A stretch of 64,000 bases of DNA from Coptis chinensis (Eukaryota; Streptophyta; Magnoliopsida; Ranunculales; Ranunculaceae), in NCBI GenBank assembly GCA_015680905.1, contig CM027382.1:20681501-20745500 (forward strand). Direction: 5' to 3'. Both the position numbers and the translations under genes were made by a program. This document shows, one piece after another, positions 21,336-32,288 of the stretch (its first letter is position 1; every line of letters begins with the position of its first letter). The notes beneath the pieces are model-generated. The model ran no database searches and was not told where the DNA came from. It worked only from the letters and a program-made list of their open reading frames with translations.

Positions 21336-22330
21336 TTATGGAAAATACTTAGAATGTGGATAAGTGTTAGAAGAAAAGGGTGGAAAGAATGATTGGATTC
21401 TATGAGGGATTAACTCAGGTGGATGGTGGTCGGGTGGTGTTCTAGGTAATTTTTGAGAGGGTGGATCATCACAGGCTCTTAGAAACTCATAGAATTCCTC
21501 ATCTAGCTTGGTCACATCTACATAATTATGGTATTCATCTGCATCTTTGAAAAAGTCATCAATCTCGTCCAAGGAGTTGAAATTATGATATTTGTTTTCT
21601 TCCATAAGAGGGGTATCTACTAGTGTGGGGACGAAAGCGTCGACCACACTAATGTGAGATACAAAACTCTCAATGGATTTCACTTCTCCTTCTACAGGCA
21701 AACCTAGTTGTCCCTGCTTGATTCTAAACATGTTAACCTCCACAAAATGATTTCCAAAAGAAAGAGTCATTGAGCCATCCTGGCAATTCATTTGGGCATT
21801 GGCGGTTGCCAAGAAATGACGCCCTAAGATGATGGGAATAGAATCATGAGCAGTTTCTGTGTCGAGAATAACGAAGTCAACTGGGTAGTAAAAATCTTGA
21901 ACTTTAACGAGAATATTTTCAACTTGCCTTTGGGATACTTAATAGAATGATCGGCTAACTGCAAAGTTATTTTGGTTGGTTGAAGTTTTGTTAGACCTAG
22001 TTGTTTATATAAATAAAAAGGGAGTAAATTAACACTCGCCCCTAGGTCTAATAAAGCAGTTGTTATAAAGGTATCACCTAAAGTGCATTGTACAGTAGGA
22101 CGGCCAGGGTCCTTGTACTTAATAATTCCATTATGTTCAGATAAAGAGGGATATTGTTCAGTTAAGAAGGCTTTGTGGGGTATGTTGGTTTTCCTCTTCT
22201 TGGTGCACAACTCTTTTAGAAACTTAGCGTGTCCAGGTAGACTTTTTATAGCATCTAGAAAAGGTAGGCTTATAGTCAGATTTTTAAACACTTTCCTAAT
22301 CTCATCAAAATTCTCGTCCTTTTTAGACAC
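21336..22330 (-). pseudogene. Protease and acidic tail of family A copy 2, one frameshift
   Basis: From 22330 downward: linker end LPFLDAIKSLPGHAKFLKEL, a basic TKKRKTNIPHKAF, then the retropepsin active site DLGAS (22034-22048) in ALLDLGASVNLLPFYLYKQL, and TLQLADHSIKYPKG. A frameshift near 21900-21930 follows; the family motifs FYYP and ILGR can be traced in the other frame, which then stays open from about 21812 to 21336. That part begins ATANAQMNCQDGSMTLSFGN and carries VDVTKLDEEFYEFLRACD, shared with copy 1. The tail is Pro-rich. The protease would have matured Gag particles; the frameshift inactivates it. Confidence 0.7.
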
Positions 22331-22483
22331 AACTAGTCTATGGGGATACGGTGGTTTATGTCTATATTTAGCATAAGGTTCAAAAGTATTATTAGTCTTT
22401 GTGTTATTTTTAGCCGTTTTCCATCTAGGTGTCCATATTGGAACCTCTACAGGTGTAAAGTCTTTAATTTCTATTATTGGGTC

Positions 22484-23009
22484 TTATAAGGTTTTCCCTT
22501 TTGGTTGTGGTTTAACTGGTACTTCTACAGTTGTAGGGTCTTTAGTTTCTATTATAGTATTTGGTATGGTATCATTTTTAGTTTGTGGGTGATCTTTAGG
22601 CATAGTCACTTGGTTATCAACTACTCGCCCTGAACGAAGGGTAGTGACTGCCTGTAGGTCCCCTGGGGTTATATTACCATTACACTGAATACTTTTTATT
22701 TTGAAGGCGGTGTTTGTTGACTTAGGATTAGGCAATCGCTTGACCTGAAACACACTGTTTTTGGTCATTATTTTGGTTATGAGACATGTCAATAACCTTT
22801 TGGCACAAAGACTGCATCATTTGCATCGTTTGTTTCATTATATTAGAGTTTTGATCATGCTGATCTTTCACCAAGTTGGAGTTTTGTTGCATAATTTGAT
22901 TTTGTTTTTCCAACAAAGTCACTACTACTACTTCTGTAGATGGTTGAACTGGAATTAAGGCTTGTTGAGCGTTCATGTCATGATGTTGATAGTTCTGGGT
23001 CATGGGCAC
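22484..23009 (-). pseudogene. C-terminal gag and linker of family A copy 2
   Basis: Two overlapping open stretches in different frames (23009-22728 and 22792-22484), so a frameshift lies near 22730-22790. The first is rich in Gln, Asn and Met with a helical segment (IMKQTMQMMQSLCQKVIDM). The second carries the linker marker AVTTLRSGRVVDN and then Pro/Thr-rich sequence. Family B has the same marker order. Confidence 0.6.
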
Positions 23010-23108
23010 TAAACCTCTATTCTAGTCACCTAAGTTTCCTTATCCTTGTGGTTGAGTTAACTGGTTTAAGTTTGATGGTTGTGGTGGTGGTTGTGCATAA
23101 ACAAGAGG

Positions 23109-23150
23109 GCAATAGAAGTCGGAATGCTCAAGACTAAAACAGACATTACA
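23109..23150 (-). pseudogene. gag: CCHC zinc knuckle in gag of family A copy 2
   Basis: The - strand reads CNVCFSLEHSDFYC, a canonical C-x2-C-x4-H-x4-C nucleic-acid-binding knuckle with all four ligands present. It lies between the gag core (ends 23304) and the Gln-rich part. It would bind the RNA genome during packaging. In copy 1 the same knuckle is frame-broken, and in family B the second Cys is Tyr. Confidence 0.75.
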
Positions 23151-23303
23151 ACGAGTAGATTTAATGTTCATGACAGGAGTGGGTTGTTGTTTAACAGAGA
23201 TGGCATCTACCTTTTTAGTGAGGACATCGATGAGAGTTTTAAGCTTGGGATCATGTTTAACTTCAAAAGAAGAAGGAGTGGAGCGGGAAGATTCGTTACC
23301 TCC

Positions 23304-23930
23304 CTAATTGTTGTTCCTCTTAGATTGATCTTCTAAGAATTTATAAGCTTCCAAGGCTCCTTTACTAAGAAAACTACCCCCAGTCATGATATCTAAAATC
23401 TCCTTATGACGATGTAAAAACCCCTTGAAAAAGGCACGGACAAGCATGTCTTTTGCAAGATTATGATGTGGGCATTCAATGAGAAGATCAGTGAAACGAT
23501 TCCAGGCCTCTGAAAAGGATTCATGAGGATTTTGGTGGAAGAAATAAATCTTTTGAAGCATTTCATCTGTCTTCAGTGGTGGGTAAAACTGTTCCATGAA
23601 CAATTGAACAAGATTAGCCCATGAGTCCACCGAGTTTGGCGTTTGGGCAGTTAACTAAGATGCCGCCTTGTCGGCTAGGGTGAAAGGAAACACCCTAAGT
23701 TTAACTTGATCCGGACTTATGCTAGGATGATGGAATGTAGTGAGAACTATCCTACACATATGCTGGTAAGACTTCTCATGGTCTAAACCAAGAAAAATTG
23801 GTAACAAGTTAAATATATTAGGGGGAATTCGAAAATCCCCCACTAGGTCTGCAAGAACGATGCACGACTTAGGGCCATCATTTAGGGCTTTATAAAAATC
23901 AGAGAGAGGAGTCTCTTGTTCTTTAGCCAT
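23304..23930 (-). pseudogene. gag: gag pseudogene (capsid part) of family A copy 2
   Basis: The ATG at 23930 starts MAKEQETPLSDFYKALNDGP. The frame is open to KAAS and a TAG (about 23655-23657); copy 1 and family B have Trp at this place, so a single G to A change made the stop. The same frame then continues with the Retrotrans_gag core to 23304: WANLVQLFMEQFYPPLKTDE, NPHESFSEAWNRFTDLLIEC, and LEAYKFLEDQSKRNNN. The product would form the virus-like particle. Apart from the stop the capsid part is complete. The solo LTR at 24283 lies about 350 bp upstream, in the leader. Confidence 0.75.
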
Positions 23931-24282
23931 TGATGCAGGTGTAGTGTGTGAAATTCTAGATAGGCGTGAGGTATTTATGTCTATAAAAAAACAAGCCTAA
24001 TTATACTAGAATTAAACTCCTCTGACAGAAGAAACGAGGAGTGAAAGAAGGAGTACCTAAATGCCTCCTTGCTACGCTTATGAATAATGTCTTGTATACG
24101 CGAGCTCAGTGTATTTAACAAGTTAGAAACACTAAATAACTTGAAGAATTGAAATTTGGACTAACCTGTGAAAATCAGGCTGCTCCAGAATAGGGCATGG
24201 GTCACGTTCAGAAATAGCCTAGATAGGGCGCGGGTTGCGCTCAAGCCCAACTCGAGTTCCAAGCGCTTCAGCGCGGGGGCAC

Positions 24283-25858
24283 TAATAAGTGCTCAAAAAG
24301 TGCTTTTTAACCCTCGATTATGCCTCTTGTTTAGCCATCTTAGTGAACTAATAGTGTTTGTAAGTTATGTTTTATGATTCTACAGGTCAAAGAGAGAGTT
24401 TTGTGGAATATTAGAGAAAAAGGGGTAAAACTGAGCAATTCGGAGCATTAAGGATCACATGGGAAGCCCGTGGACAATCATGGAGAAGGCCAAGGAATTG
24501 AGATATTAAAGATGCGACTTGGACCTATTTTAAAAGCCTATTTGGAAGCCCAAGACCAAAGGATTCGTTGCTTGGACCAAAGCCCGCAGAAGAGGATAGA
24601 AGGATAGAGCAGAAGAGACAAAATCGGCTAATGCGTCTGGGACGCATGGATCGAGCGTCCAGATGCATTGATTGTGTCTGAGATGCATGAATAGTGCGTC
24701 CAGATGCATGAATCGACACTATAGCCAATTCCTTCTCAGTTTTGGAGACGAAGTTGGACTATGAAAGAAGTCTATTTGTATTAGGAAACAAATGACGGTT
24801 TGGAATGCTTCTAGAGCTCATTGTAACCTCTATAAATAGAAGACCTAAGTGCCTCATGTAATTTGCCAATTCACTTATGCTCTTGTCTCCAGAACTTGAG
24901 GCAGAGAGAGATTAATAATAAAAGATCAGTTTTAACTAGCTGAGTCTTAATAAATTAGTCTTTCTAGTTTTATGTTCTTTGACTCTTCTTCTTCTCATTC
25001 TTCGTGTTCTTCCTTCTTTATGGAAGGCTAATCTTCTCCTTCAAGGGAGTAGATGAAGCTAGTGCTTAAGGATTAATGATTCTTCTGGTTCATGGTGTTC
25101 TTCAATTAGGTTAGTTCTTTATGTTTTTAGTTATTAGTTCCATTGCCCACACCAGGGGATGGAAGTATAGAATAGGGTTTATGTTTTGTAATATTAATAT
25201 CATGCTAGTGTTCTTTACTTTTCTTCTAGTAATATAGTTCTTTAGAGTTAGGTAAGTATTCTTTGTGTTGCCTTAGAAGGGGTAGCTCAGGGAGTGGCTG
25301 CCTAGGAGAAGTATTCTTTGTGTTTGCCTTAAGTGGTGATTCATTGAATGACCGCCCTATTAGGAAGTACTCCTTGATGTTGCTCTCGGTAATACATTGA
25401 ATGGCTGCCCGAGCTTACATAATAGGAAAGAAGATATTAATAGCATAAACATAGGAATAACCTTAAGTAGAGTTAATTATTAACGATGTTTTGTCCAAGA
25501 GGGCTTCGGCACTCGCTCGATTGTCTAATTGTAGTCTACATGTAAGAACAACCATGAAGCAGAAGGTCATAGATTAAAAGTATTGGTGGATTCTAATCTC
25601 TTGAATTCCCTCTCTTATAAATTCTCAATAGTTTAGTTAATTTAGTTTAGTTTAGCATTAGAATCTAAAGTCTCTACAATCATAGTTTTTAATCCCTTAA
25701 ACCCCCTTTCCAGTGCTGTCCTTCACATAACATACACTTAAAAGTGGAACGATATCCTACTCATCCTTTACTTATTGAGGGATAATTAGGTTTTGATACG
25801 CTTCTGTTTTGTTCAACGACCATACACCATCTACATACACAAAAAAGAGGCAAGGTCA
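24283..25858 (+). mobile_element. Solo LTR of family B inside family A copy 2
   Basis: 1576 bp, starting TAATAAGTGCTCAAAAAGTG (TG changed to TA) and ending AAGAGGCAAGGTCA. It matches the family B 5' LTR at 16041-17648 in opposite orientation. It is flanked by ggcac (24278-24282) and ggcgc (25859-25863), a 5-bp target duplication with one change. No primer site or internal sequence follows, so it is a solo LTR left by LTR-LTR recombination. Family B was therefore active after this family A copy inserted. Confidence 0.85.
25255..25420. repeat. 55-bp tandem repeat, 3 diverged copies
   Basis: Units start agtattctttgtgttgcctt (25255), agtattctttgtgtttgcct (25310) and agtactccttgatgttgctc (25365), an even 55-bp step, inside the solo LTR. 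Confidence 0.75.
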
Positions 25859-26112
25859 GGCGCTCAAAATTTGCCTTGTTAGGGCACGGGTCGCGTTCAG
25901 GTCGAACTCGAGTTCCAGGCGTTTCAGCGTTAGGCGCGCTCATAAGTAGCCTTGTATGGGCGCGGGTCGTGCTCAGGCTATTCTTGCGAATTTTTTTTAG
26001 TTTCTGAACCAAACGATCACAATTAGAACCAAACAAGGGTGGGTGGGTAGAGAATGGGGGATTGCCCCTTGGATTCAAGCAATTGAATTCTTGTCATGAA
26101 AGAGTTTAAGAT

Positions 26113-26125
26113 GGTAGCGGCGCCA
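26113..26125 (-). promoter_or_regulatory. Primer binding site of family A copy 2 (tRNA-Asp type)
   Basis: The - strand reads TGGCGCCGCTACC, two bases inside the LTR end CAGAGTATCA. It resembles the tRNA-Asp complement TGGCGCCGTTGCC with two mismatches. Confidence 0.7.
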
Positions 26126-26127
26126 TT

Positions 26128-27343
26128 TGATACTCTGAAAATTTACGTTAAACTAACTATCTATGCGTAAACATAAATAATCAATTAACTAAATAAGTAC
26201 TTAAATCAATATTCATACTCTCAATTCATTATACAATATAGAGAGTCAGGATTCGTTCTACTCTTAATCTATCAAGACTAAACGAATTCAATTAATCAAA
26301 CACAAGGAAACAATAGTGAGAACAATGAGAGTAGTGTTGTGATTTATTTAAACTAAAACTAATTATAAATTATTTAAACTAACAATGTAATAAACTAATT
26401 ATAAATTAAACTAATTTAAACAAAGTAATTAAAGTGAATTTAATGAATTGGAAGAACATAGAGGAAGGATTAATCCATCTATGTGAAGCTATGATTATTC
26501 TAACTAGTTTCTCATGTTTTAATCTTAACCTTTATTAATCTACACAAGGTAAAACAACAAAAGCCACAATTTATTATTGATCCCTAACCAATCCTAGCAA
26601 TCTCTATACTAAGATATGATTAGCATAAGAGAAATTCTCCTCCACAAATCTCTTTGTAGAGTTTCCTTTCTCTAGTTCAACTTCTATAATCTCTATCTCT
26701 AGACAACAATAAAACTTGAACTTGAAGCACATAAGATAATAAGAAAAAATTAAAGAGGAAAATCATAACCCTGAATAGTTCATAAAACTCCTAATAGAGT
26801 TTTAGCCTAGTTTCATTGGGTTCATTAACAATAAACAATAATAAGGACATAATTAAATTAAACTAAACTTGATTAAAATAACTTGAATTGAATTTGAAGA
26901 TTGAAATATAATCTAAGTATTTTATTCTAAGATTCAAAACTTGTTCTAACAACCAATAGAATTGACAACTAACTAGATTAATCTATATAAACTAATTTAA
27001 TGAATTAAAACTAACTATTTCGTCTAGACTAATGTAAAGCTAAGTAAAACTAACTATTGGATTATTGACTAACTAAAAACTAAGTCTAACTTTTCGATTT
27101 AGATTTCATTGTGACCTTAAGAGCTAAGTTTTTGTTTGTTAAATGGAGGAGACCATTCCACAAAATCGTGCATGGGTTGAGGATTCTTTTTAATTGAAAA
27201 TAAGCCCAAAACCTCGAAGATTTCAGTCCATTAGCTTTTCATATTTGATTTGGAATTCATCCATTTTAATCTGGAAATTCCTCTTAAGTCCATTGGAAAT
27301 TCTTTCCAAGCAATTTTGACATAAGTTTCCCAATTCCAACCGA
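26128..27343 (-). repeat. 5' LTR of family A copy 2, truncated
   Basis: Matches the 3' LTR (17650 to about 18906) in the same orientation; roughly the first 325 bp of the LTR (U3 side) are missing at the right end. From 27183 to 27343 the match is damaged: GC-rich words such as gggccgg and ctgctgattgggcc are lost or altered while AT-rich words are kept. The break falls exactly where a 63-bp direct repeat begins. Confidence 0.75.
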
Positions 27344-27445
27344 GTTGTGTGCTTTGCATGTTAACTAAGATTACATCTGAGATTACATCTATGTTGTAAT
27401 ATCTATGTTGTGTGCTTTGCATGTTAACTAAGATTACATCTGAGA
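27344..27445. repeat. 63-bp direct repeat (1.6 copies)
   Basis: gttgtgtgctttgcatgtta starts at 27344 and again at 27407, followed each time by actaagattacatctgaga. It borders the truncated LTR. Confidence 0.85.
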
Positions 27446-29454
27446 CTATGTTCTTGCTTAGCCAAGATTGTCGGCCTCCTTTGGGATTTGGGTGTCTAAT
27501 ATTACATTTGCAAGCTATTCTTGATAGTGTGACTGAAAGAAGGTTAAAAATATAGGAAAATAGAGAAGATCGTTCAATTTGTCAAACTTGGTTTCAATTT
27601 AGACTCCTCGCATAATGGACCTGCCAATATGTATTTGTTTGTCTAATTAGCAAATTCTTGGTTTAAGTTATGAACAACACTGGTTGCTACTACGACTATG
27701 GTAGCAAGTAGTCAAGTTACATAATGTGGTCAAACAAAGATTACCGTTACCCATGGTCAATTATGGCAATGTGATATCAACTGTTGGAAGAGTGTGAGTT
27801 TGATTTTTGAAATCTATAGATATTCTCCTTTTGAGCACAAAGGTAATGAAGTCCCTGTTAGTTAAGAACCCAATATACCACTGATCTTCCTTCACACTTA
27901 TCACAATATGACTTGCTTTGAATTCCGGTGGATACTACACACATGATACATTATTCAGTGAAATGAATTAGGTTATATATGTGCTCTATTATTCTCCAAG
28001 TATAGTGCAAGTCTGACTGCCTGTATTCAGTAAACATGAGTGTCTCAATACTGGATTATATTTTAAGGACTAGCCAAAAATCAAAACATGATGCCCCTTC
28101 TAATACTTTTTAAGAAGTATGATACCAATCAATTCCATTCATTCACCATTGGTTCATCCCTTGATTTTTGATATTGCACAGTAATGTTTTCTTGCTTTCA
28201 CACATACTGTTTGCTTCGAAAGGAGGTGGAGAGCAGAAGTTGTATCCATTGAGACCCACCCAAATTATCGTCTTGCATTCCACAATGTGAAGGTTTTAGT
28301 TTCCTGCCATTTGAATGAATCTCATGGACTGAATCTCTCTATTTCTCTCTCATAATTTTTTTTGTTTTGTTTTTAATTATAGAGTACGGTTTGAACAGAA
28401 GAAGAAAGGAGTTTTTCAAGTCTTTTTAACAATTGCAAACATATCCAGTTTTCTACTCACTTTGAGCTTAATAGATTAGCAATTTACTTTATTCCTAAAA
28501 AAAATTAAAACCACTTTAATAGATATTCCCGCTATAAATGATTTGTGTTCGAATTTGTTGTAGATTTTATCACTCTTGCATCGAACCCTATCGTGCAACC
28601 TAGCAGAGGTATTAATTTTTTCTTTATTTTTTCAATATCTTCTTCTTTGTTTCTTCCCTGCATTTCATTTCACTACAGTAATTCCGAGTTATGTGCCTTC
28701 ACCAACGACTATACACTTTTCTAGATTGTTGAATACTTTCCTTGATTTAGTTTGATAATTCATAGTTGCTACTATGAATTAATTTGATGAAAAGTCCATT
28801 TGAGCTAATATCCTTTGATTTGAATGTTTATATAGTTTTGATATTCAATAACATCTATAAATGAATAAATGATATATTGGTTTAATTTGTTGTTGTTTTG
28901 TTAAGGGTTTGGCATTTGTTTGGGTATTAAAGCTCTACCCACATCAATTCACAAAGCGTTTTCAGAGTCTCCACTATTTTTGCAACTAGATTTACCACAA
29001 TAGCACCCGTAATTAGGCAATTGCTGGGTAAGCCTGTTTATGTCTCACGGCCATGTATATATGAGTAGCAAGCGCTGCCAAGCACAATACTAAGGAGAAA
29101 TTTTATAAATTTGTTTTACTTCCAGTTGTTCTTTTCGTTTTTTTTTATGAAATATTGACATATTTGTGGATAGCTAATGGGGATTTGTTTAGGTGTAAGA
29201 ATCAAAGTCCATTTCTTTGTTGAGTATTTTCTAGATTGCGTGTGTTATGGGTTTAATAAAGATTTGAGCTTAACCGCAATTTTTATCAAATAGGGTCATG
29301 TTGATCTTTGAAGCCTCATGCTGAGCATGCCATAGATTTGATCAACTAGGATTTAAGTTCCGACGTGAATAAATAATATGAAGCCAAGCATTGGATTTCT
29401 ATTTTCTTCATTGTTCTTTCAATTTTTAGACAATAATTGGACTGGTCCTTTTGT

Positions 29455-29550
29455 AGGTTCAACTAAAAAAAGGAGAAACTGGCAAGAAAGCAGGCAGTGG
29501 CTCTGAATGCTAATTACAAGAAGCTGGAGATGATTGAGAAAATCCATTAA
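29455..29550 (+). pseudogene. Possible terminal exon remnant
   Basis: After a splice-acceptor-like ttttgtag (ending at 29457) one frame reads KEKLARKQAVALNANYKKLE and continues MIEKIH to a TAA. The composition (Lys, Glu, Ala; helix-like) looks like a real protein end. However, it follows a run of seven A and a TAA in the same frame, so it fits the acceptor only if the run length is wrong. No family is recognised and the piece may be chance. Confidence 0.2.
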
Positions 29551-29957
29551 TGTGGAACTTTCCGATGCCTGGAGATGGTAGTGCCTATAGATGCCTGACA
29601 ACTATACACACACACTTATATGACGCTAGCAGAAGCTCTATGTTATGGATGTCTCTAGAAGTGTACATACCGTGTAAAGTTTGTGTTATGTGTTCTTTAT
29701 AACTTTGGAAATGTCAATATGGAGGCAAATTATCTGAAATTTTTAGGGACACTCTATCACTGAAAATGTAAAAGTATGTGTTTGGTATAATAATAGCATG
29801 TGGAAAATCACACTAACATTAAATGAAAATTTTCTTTGAACAAAACAATTTGATCCTTACTATTAATGTAGATTATCCAAGATATTGCCTTTATGTTCAA
29901 GTTCAAACTTCATTAATTGTTTTAACGAGGCATGATTTCTTTTTCTTTTGCTTTATT

Positions 29958-29980
29958 TATTATATATATATATATATATA

Positions 29981-30019
<39 letters not shown>
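29958..30019. repeat. (TA)n microsatellite
   Basis: TA dinucleotide run with one short interruption (aaataa), just left of the MITE-bearing tandem duplication. Confidence 0.9.
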
Positions 30020-30020
<1 letters not shown>

Positions 30021-30050
30021 AAGAATTCATTAGGACTTCATTAGGACTTT

Positions 30051-30131
30051 CTATTATTTATTCAAGTGGACTTGGGGCTATTGAATCATTAGCTATCAAT
30101 GTGCATATATTATTTACCGACCTATTATTTA
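30051..30131. repeat. First copy of a roughly 70-bp duplication split by the MITE
   Basis: ctattatttattcaagtgga at 30051 recurs at 31315-31334 right of the MITE, and the match extends about 55 bp (…ctatcaatgt). The left target duplication of the MITE (30123-30131) is the start of the second unit, so a tandem duplication existed before the insertion. Confidence 0.65.
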
Positions 30132-31315
30132 GGGGTTTTTGCATTTTGGTCCTACTATTAATAGCGAATTTAGGGTTTGGTCTACAATTAATCGTTTATT
30201 GCAGTTTGGTCCCAAATTGACAGAGGTCCGTCTATACTTTCTTAATACCCAAATTACCCTAACACATGTACTGCACGTGAAACTAATCAACGGTCATCAC
30301 TTAACTGGTATTTTGCAGTTTGGTCATAGTGATAATAGTGATATTAGGGTTTGGTCCACAATTAATCGTTTATTGCATTTTGGTCTCGTCAATCCATCTA
30401 AAATTTTATAATACCATATTTACCCTTAAAATCATTAGCCATCATTTAATCATTTGATTTTAATCAACGGCTCATCTTACACCATGTGTATCTCAACTAA
30501 CCGAGTCCCAAACTTACATTTTATATTCTTCATATCTTACCACCATAACCACCACCACCTTCTCCTCCACTACTCAATTATCACCTCATTCATCACCATT
30601 CCACCATCACCGTCATCTAGCTTTCTCAACTTTATATAAAGATAAAAATCATTTGTCCTATTGAACTTAAAACACTATAAGACTATAAAAATTAATTTTG
30701 AATTTAAAAAAAAATATGATTGGGTATTTGAAATTTCAACTTGAACTCCCTAATAAATGAGACAAAATTTTTAACAACTCTTATCTTAACTTGAAATAAA
30801 AAATAATTAAGTAGTTGATTGGTAGTTGATTATGTTAATGACGGCCATTGTTGTTAGATAGTGGTGGTGGTGGTGATTCAGATTGTTATGGAGGGTGGAG
30901 GTGTTGGTGGTGGTGGAGCGGTATTCAAGAAAAAAAATGTTAATTGTCTAAAACCGTTGGATTGAATGAATGAGATGATGTCATGTGTAGTTTTTAGTAA
31001 TTGGTCTTACTTTTAATATCAATATTTGTAGTTTGGTCCCACTTTTAATAGCAATATTTGCAATTTGGTCCCACTTTTAATAGCAATATTTGCAATTTGG
31101 TCCTCAAATAAGTCACGTGTACAGCATGTGCAGGGGGAATGTGAAGGGTATTTTGGGCATTTTAGAAATATATGGACGGAATAGATGTGGGCCATTCGGT
31201 CAACTCACAGTCAACACACTTTAACGACAATTTTGGACCAAAGTACAATAAACGATTAATTATGGACCAAACGCTAAATTCGCTATTAATAGTAGGACCA
31301 AAATGCAAAAGACCC
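30132..31315. mobile_element. Mutator-type MITE (non-autonomous MULE) with 9-bp target duplication
   Basis: 1184 bp. Left end ggggtttttgcattttggtc and right end (reverse strand) gggtcttttgcattttggtc start terminal inverted repeats of about 90 bp (30132 to about 30222; about 31226-31315) with few mismatches. The flanks are tattattta at 30123-30131 and 31316-31324, a perfect 9-bp target duplication, the size made by Mutator transposases. No transposase is encoded. Parts of the terminal repeat recur at about 30313-30388 and in the 32-bp tandem repeat, so the element grew from its own ends. Confidence 0.8.
31003..31098. repeat. 32-bp tandem repeat, 3 copies
   Basis: ggtcccacttttaatagcaa units begin at 31003, 31035 and 31067 and end at 31098. 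They lie in the MITE and resemble the ggtcctactattaatagcga word of its terminal repeats. Confidence 0.85.
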
Positions 31316-31664
31316 TATTATTTATTCAAGTGGATTTTGGGCTTTTGAATTGTAAACTATCAATGTAGCATTACCTACCATTGGCAGAGAATTGAAGTGG
31401 TTAATTATGGTAATTCACAATTGGATGGTCCATAAGCTAGAATTTCATAATAATGGTTCGTAAGCTAGAATTTCATGAAACTCCACAATTTTAGATTGAA
31501 ATGACTATGGATCGATTATAGACAAGCTATTGAACTATCAATGTAGCAGGCCCAGCCGCAGGTGGGCTAATTGGCTAGTTGTATTAAAGCTTCAATACTT
31601 CCTGAGAGCTGAGACTGTTCCATAGATTTCAGTAAATAGGTGTCGGCAGATGATGTACCCCGAA
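31316..31664. other. Right flank of the MITE, no gene seen
   Basis: Begins with the target duplication and the second unit of the split duplication. A small direct repeat (aagctagaatttcat) occurs at about 31434 and 31462. Nothing else is recognised. Confidence 0.4.
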
Positions 31665-31764
31665 TTTCTTAAAACCTGATATTTTCATCTAAAATCTGAT
31701 GTTTTCATCTAAAATCTGATGTTTTCTTAAAACTTGATATTTTCATCTAAAATCTGATGTTTTC
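31665..31764. repeat. 20-bp tandem repeat
   Basis: Units like gttttcatctaaaatctgat at 31681, 31701 and 31739, with shorter variants (ttcttaaaac(c/t)tgat) between and before them. Confidence 0.85.
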
Positions 31765-32288
31765 TATTTGTTTGTGTGTAATGCAACCGAAGACCGAAGT
31801 ACTATGTTCCCAACATTTAATTTACAACCTAGCAAGTCAACTTTATATCCTCCTAGCTCTCCTTTGATGAGAAAAAGTGATCTAGAGTCTAGACCCGAAG
31901 TTTGCTTTCCAGATCTAATTTTTCTGTCATCCAACTTCCAAGTAGACCGTTATAGTAACTAGCTTTTGTTCTAAAATCTAAACTAGTTGTAGTAATGCAG
32001 TCCCACTTCATTCTCTTTAATTAATGTACTCAGCTCCTAGATGACCATTTGTTCCTACTTTAGGAGAGTTTGAGAGGATGACAAATTGAGAATAGAAGAA
32101 TCGGATTTACTTTTTTGCTGTATAGAAAAAATGTTTTATATATGTACTCTTGTCGCGTGGCCCTAAATGATATCTAGATCACATTTAGTCCTTAAGTCAT
32201 TTCTAGCATATCTAACATTCATGCCACAAAAATGGTTGCCTACTTGTCAAATTTTTTGGCTTCTACAATTCTACGTGTATAGGATTCA
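31765..32288. other. Left flank of the tandem LTR array, no gene seen
   Basis: Contains a 64-codon open stretch (31768-31962) with no recognisable similarity. The last five bases (attca, 32284-32288) are the left target duplication of the array. Confidence 0.4.

Larger units (their letters stand above)
23931..26112 (-). other. Leader of family A copy 2 with GC-rich direct repeats, split by a solo LTR
   Basis: Untranslated leader between primer site and gag. Around the inserted solo LTR it shows related GC-rich units such as gggcgcgggttgcgctca (about 24218), gggcacgggtcgcgttcag (25882) and gggcgcgggtcgtgctcagg (25958), each followed or preceded by cgaactcgagttcca-like sequence. With the solo LTR removed the units are roughly 75-90 bp apart, a small minisatellite. 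Confidence 0.55.
17650..27343 (-). mobile_element. Athila-like Ty3/gypsy element, family A copy 2
   Basis: Read right to left: truncated 5' LTR (26128-27343), primer site (26113-26125), leader with GC-rich repeats and an inserted family B solo LTR, gag (23930 downward), linker, protease, acidic tail (to 21336), 3' non-coding part, polypurine tract (19231-19244) and 3' LTR (17650-19230). It lacks the PF20167-like domains present in copy 1: the sequence jumps from the block near 20960 to the gaggacaa block near 20770. It has no reverse transcriptase or integrase and is non-autonomous. The coding part has two compensating frameshifts and several stops. Confidence 0.8.
27446..30050. other. Low-repeat AT-rich DNA without a firm gene
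   Basis: About 2.6 kb with no long open frame on either strand and no match to the element families in this window. Two short stretches could be exon remnants: about 28983-29062 (+), reading FTTIAPVIRQLLGKPVYVS to a stop, and about 29455-29550 (+; own entry). This may be the host sequence into which the repeats inserted. Confidence 0.4.

Noticed and set aside
27446-27490. AKIVGLLWDLGV-like reading that resembles the copia RNase H region
   Set aside because: Only about 12 residues match, stops follow at once and no neighbouring copia motif is present.
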